Shown: piece by piece, positions 60,140 through 64,000 of the stretch
Layout: every line of letters begins with the position of its first letter
Position numbering within the stretch: position 1 is the first letter of the stretch
Origin: Holacanthus passer
Lineage: Eukaryota; Chordata; Actinopteri; Pomacanthidae
NCBI GenBank assembly: GCA_025331565.1
Contig: JAFREQ010000257.1
Location: 24,005 to 88,004, forward strand
Direction: 5' to 3'
DNA: 64,000 bases
The notes under the pieces: model-generated
Told to the model about the DNA's origin: nothing
Databases searched by the model: none
The model's input: the letters and a program-made list of their open reading frames with translations, nothing else
Program-made: the position numbers and the translations under genes

Positions 60140-60380
60140 ACAGTTACAACAGCTGCAACAATTAGTCAATTAATCAATCAGTCGATTAAGAGAAAATTAA
60201 TCGACCACTATTTTGATAATAAATTAATTGACATTTTTAAGGCAAAATGACCATAAAATTCCCTTATTCCAGCTTCTCAAAGATGATGATTTGCTGCTTT
60301 TCTATATTTCATTTAATTGTAAACTGAATATTTCTGGACTGATATGATCACTTTCAGTTTCACATTAAAGTCCCACCCTG
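60140..60380. mobile_element. Partial MITE-like element in the MS4A leader intron
   Basis: Starts CAGCTGCAACAATTAGTCAA and continues through ATCGACCACTATTTTGATAA, the same family as 10100-10445. The right end is degraded. Confidence 0.5.
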
Positions 60381-60842
60381 GAGTCTGAATGTTTTGTGGA
60401 CATGAAACCAAGTGATCAAGATTTGGATTGAACAGTTTTCACAGTTCTATCAAGCAGCACTTATTTGAGGTATTTGACACCTGTGATAAGGTTGTTCTTA
60501 GACAGATGTTGGCATCTGGAGGGAGGACGTTTCCCAGAAATCGCTGCACTTCCTCATTGAGTTGATCAAAACAGGATGTGACAGAAGCTTTCACAAAAAT
60601 GAGAAATCGGGGTTTTAAATCAACAAACAGCCACACAAACACACTTAAAGCTGTTCAAAATGGCAAATTAAACATTATATAATACAATAAAGTTGACATC
60701 CTTCTTTCCGTAACTCTCCTCTCTCTGGCAGACATCATCGACAAAAGATCAATATCAGCAAGTTCAGAGATCAATGAACAGGTTGTCTCATTGTCGCCTT
60801 CGAACTGTGATGAATTGTGTGTTTTTTGTGAGGAGAACTCAC

Positions 60843-60935
60843 CTGGTTCGTGTTTAAAGATCAGCTGTAAGTGTAACAGTCTGCTCCGTCTGTGATCAGT
60901 TCAGGCAGGGGCAAATAAACCGATACTTCCTGTAC
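60843..60935 (-). other. Candidate 5' untranslated exon of MS4A copy 1
   Basis: On the minus strand ...AACACGAACCAG is followed by GTGAGTTCTCC, a consensus donor. The coding exon has its own acceptor (CATGTTGCAG) ending at 59781, nine bases before the ATG at 59771. The start site is only estimated. Confidence 0.45.
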
Positions 60936-61689
60936 TCCCGTTGTCTTCAAAATAAAAGCAACATCATATCAATAATAAATGTGGCGGAAGAAGATTATAT
61001 TTTACTTGAATAAGAATTAAATAATATGTATAAAATAATATGTAGCTACACTACCTTGTAAGGATATATTATAAATAACACACCTGCAAACAAATGTTTT
61101 ATTTCTTAAATCTGTGATCAGTATCAAAAGTTTAAGGTACAAAACTTTCCTCAGATGGGGACAAGACTCTCAAAACTATAAGCACACTTTAACTTTTCAT
61201 GTCTCTATAAATGGACCTTAAATGACATTCATTCTGTGTAGCATTATTGGTGGTAATATTTGTCCTTTGAAAATGGTAGTTTGGGATGATAGATACAACA
61301 TGAATTTGATATTTCTAACGTTTTTAAAAAAAAAAAAAAAAAGTTCACTTCATGTAAAAACTGGATATCTGCTCTTACCAGCAAACATCTTTGAATTAAA
61401 AAAAAATAGTGGTCTCAAACACTATTTACTCACATGTATTATTTCTAATCTTTTACCCATATTAAAACCAAACTTTTATTTATATTCTGTCATATCTATC
61501 TCTGCATTGTGCAAACCTGGTTCTTCTAATCTTCTGTATATGCAATTTCCTGAATATGGCAACTGCACATTAGTTTACAGAGCAACATTTAAAAATAGCA
61601 AAATCAGCACACGGGAAATATTTGGAACATACTTTACTTGTCATGTTAATGTCAACAAGCATGTTATATGATTATTTCCTTAGTTTGAT
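60936..61689. other. Spacer between MS4A copies
   Basis: AT-rich, with an A(18) run at about 61326. One 149-codon plus-strand frame crosses the A-run and looks fortuitous. Confidence 0.5.
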
Positions 61690-61878
61690 CTGTCTATCTA
61701 TCTATCTAACAAAACTGCACAAAATAAGAACAATCCCACAGTTCAGCAGGTAACATCGAGTGTTACTTTAAGAGATTCAGCACCATCTAGTGGCCGACAG
61801 TGTCATCACAGGTTGAGGAAATGACATGAGACCACAGGCAGCCTCACAATGAAGACAAAGACTACACTTATTTGACAG

Positions 61879-61884
61879 TTTATT
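61879..61884 (-). terminator. Polyadenylation signal of MS4A copy 2
   Basis: TTTATT (AATAAA on the minus strand) at the position equivalent to that of copy 1. Confidence 0.5.
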
Positions 61885-62285
61885 AGCTACAGCTACTGTA
61901 TAGAAAACTAATGCAGTCTGATACAAGGGTCCTGTAATAAATCCTACATTCATGAAGGTTATAATGTTCAGTTTGTGTTCTAACTATTTTAGACTTCTGT
62001 CTCTTCATCCAGTTGCAAAATATTGTCTTTGTACAACTGTCGCCATTTTTTCCTCTTCAACCAATTTACTTTAAAACATGATTCACAAGTTGATTTTAAA
62101 AAAATCACTTTTCCAATCGCATTGTAACAGACTACAGAGGGATTTAGCATGAAATTGTAGTGTATTTGTGACAAAAGCAGTTTTGATTATTTTCAGCTGA
62201 TGTATGTGCAAACAAAAATTACAAGGATTACAAACATGAGTTGCTTATTTGTACTCATATATCTTTGTGTTTGAATGGACTGATT

Positions 62286-63987
62286 TTAGAAATCAGGACA
62301 GGTCTTGACGTCTTCGGTGAACATTGGCTGGTAAATCTCAACATCTCTGTCAACCTGTTGACAGAACAAAGTAAAGTTTCAGAAAGTCAAGACAAACTTT
62401 AAACCTTTTAACAGTGTAATCATGTTAATCCGGCTGTTACCACTTACACTGTACATCTACTACAGCCTCTACCATTACTACTATTAATGCTACTGATGTT
62501 GGTCCAGCAGCTGCTAGGAAAACTACAAATTAGAAAAAGTGGGGACACTGTAAAACATTAATAAAACAGAATGTGATCATTTGCTAATCTTTTTTTGTAC
62601 TCAAATGAAAATGGTACAAAGACAATATATTTAATGTTTGACCTCATCAGCTTCATTGATTTTTGTAAATATCTGCTTATTCTGAATTTGATGGCAGCCA
62701 CATGTTTCAAACAAGTTGGGACAGGAGCAACAAAAGACTGTGAAAGTTGTGGACTGATTGAAAACACCTGTTTGGATCATTCCACAGGTAAACAGGTTCA
62801 TTGGTAACAGGTGATAGGATCATGATTGGGTATGAAAGGTTCATCCTGGAAAGACTCAGTTGTTCACAAGCAAGGATGCAACAAGGTTCAACACTTTGTG
62901 AACACATGGTTGGATAAAGGAGATTAATACATGGGCTCAGGAAGACTTTGTTGTCAGTTAAACACAGTTCATTTACAAATGACTGCATTCTTTATTTTAG
63001 ACAGCGCCACAACTTTTTTGGAATACAACTTGTACTACAAGTACTCTTAACCATGGTTTTACTTGGACTGATCTTGTGTGTTTGTCTTGATTCATACCTC
63101 GTCCTTCTTCCGATTGGCCAGAGCCTTGATGCCCAGAACAGCAAAGCTTATGCTGATACACAGCTGGAGAGCAGCCAGGACGATCATAGTAATGTCCATG
63201 GCTGTCACCAAACGCTGATATAGACAAGAAACAAAAAACAAAGAACAAATTACATTTCATTCAAAGTGGATTTACTGACTATGTAAGTCATGAACAAATG
63301 GCACAATACAGAAATGCCTGCACTGTGAACCTGTCAGTTTTAAATGACACTGTTATGACTTTACTGAATGCTATATACTGCATGATTGTGTTTTTAGGTT
63401 TGTCATTAAAGGACAAGGCTGAAAACGTTCAATATTTCTGTCATTGACAACAAATCCAATTTTATGATTTAACAATGAATTGATCTGTGCATCTAAAGCC
63501 TGATAGACTTCATCTCATTCCTTTTTGCTGTAAAGTTCCACTGTCTCTAAATTTTTTTTTTTAAAAACACATCAATAAACCACAACAGTAGAAATTGCTG
63601 AGCCTTTTCTTTTAAATGAACCTATGTCTTTGTGTGCTCTTTTAAAGAATTAGATCATCAGTAGGAACAGATGGGCTTGGTCATGAGAGCCACAGACGAG
63701 GTAGAGAAGTTGAAGTATTGAGAAACAGACTAGCTCCTTGTTGGCTTTGTTCTGGGCTTTTTTAATTGGATTTGTTGACAATAATAAAAACATAGCATTA
63801 AACCACCTTTATCCTTTAAAAACATGCTTACCTGCAAAGAATATGCCACAAATTCGCAGTTGTCCTCATTACGTCTATACCAACAATACACTATCATTGA
63901 GGACATTGACAGGTCTATGGCATACATCACAATGCCAAGGATGGCAAGGAGGGATCCGAGTATGTTCACAAGCACAGCGAAGCCCAC
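62286..63987 (-). CDS. MS4A-like four-span membrane protein, second copy (last 3 exons, 5' part outside window)
   Basis: Minus-strand exons 63987-63832, 63214-63098 and 62354-62286 have intact GT/AG sites and phase 0. The two last exons encode almost the same protein as copy 1. The final exon has no amino-acid change, and the TM4 exon has three (Met to Ile, Phe to Val, Lys to Glu). The TM3/loop exon is one codon shorter and differs at over half its residues, keeping VGFAV at the start, GIVMYAIDL, and two loop cysteines spaced nearly as in copy 1. Its donor lies after about 20 extra bases (TCCTTTAAAAACATGCTTAC) relative to copy 1. No disabling change is visible, so it is probably functional. 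Confidence 0.82.
62535..63020. mobile_element. MITE-like element in the last intron of MS4A copy 2
   Basis: Ortholog-by-duplication of the insertion at 56990-57490, with only scattered substitutions (for example TCCACAGG preceded by CAT instead of CAG). Confidence 0.6.
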
Positions 63988-64000
63988 CTGAGAGGAAAGA

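Larger units (their letters stand above)
61690..64000. repeat. Tandem segmental duplication, copy 2 (continues past the window)
   Basis: Starts in a short (TCTA)n tract at 61690-61709, followed by AACAAAACTGCAC as in copy 1. It runs to the window edge in the same orientation. Confidence 0.9.

Noticed and set aside
61222..61671. 149-codon plus-strand frame between the MS4A copies
   Set aside because: It runs through an A(18) tract giving KKKKK in very AT-rich DNA and resembles no family.

Overview
This is eukaryotic, vertebrate DNA and almost certainly a ray-finned (teleost, probably percomorph) fish. The genes are split by GT/AG introns with consistent phases. They belong to fish-typical families: an IL-21 receptor-like class I cytokine receptor, the teleost rapunzel family, and MS4A four-membrane-span proteins. 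The intergenic DNA carries dispersed repeats that I recognise as common in teleosts. All identifications are by eye; no search was run.

Layout. (1) 160-3064, plus: the 3' seven exons of an il21r-like gene (fibronectin-type ectodomain, WSKWS box, membrane span, box 1 and a cytoplasmic tail). Its first exon or exons lie left of the window. (2) 3.4-9.5 kb: gene-poor, with one broken 228-codon minus-strand reading frame and two weak orphan exon-like ORFs. (3) 9585-12306, plus: a four-exon gene joining a coiled-coil N-terminus like that of fish zinc-finger proteins to a C-terminus with two 63-residue repeats, each carrying a bZIP-basic-region-like core, and no zinc fingers. (4) 14.9-49.8 kb, plus: a cluster of four rapunzel-family genes. 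One is short (228 aa, rpz5-like) and three are long (394, 393 and 389 aa). They sit in large repeat-filled spacers, mostly with untranslated leader exons upstream of a coding exon. Only the second has an intron inside the coding region. (5) 49.8-56.3 kb: no gene seen. (6) 56.3-64 kb, minus: a complete six-exon MS4A-like gene and the 3' half of a tandem copy, about 5.55 kb apart. The copies are nearly identical in the 3' UTR, introns and last two exons, but the exon encoding the third span and large extracellular loop is strikingly different.

How the genes relate: the rapunzel cluster is a lineage-expanded set of probably membrane-interacting helical proteins; the family is named for a zebrafish skeletal overgrowth mutant. 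The il21r and MS4A genes are immune or sensory membrane proteins. I see no evidence that the window forms one pathway. The most unusual content is the loop-diversified MS4A pair, the double-repeat basic protein, the single-paralog intron in the rapunzel cluster, and several nested or foldback transposons.
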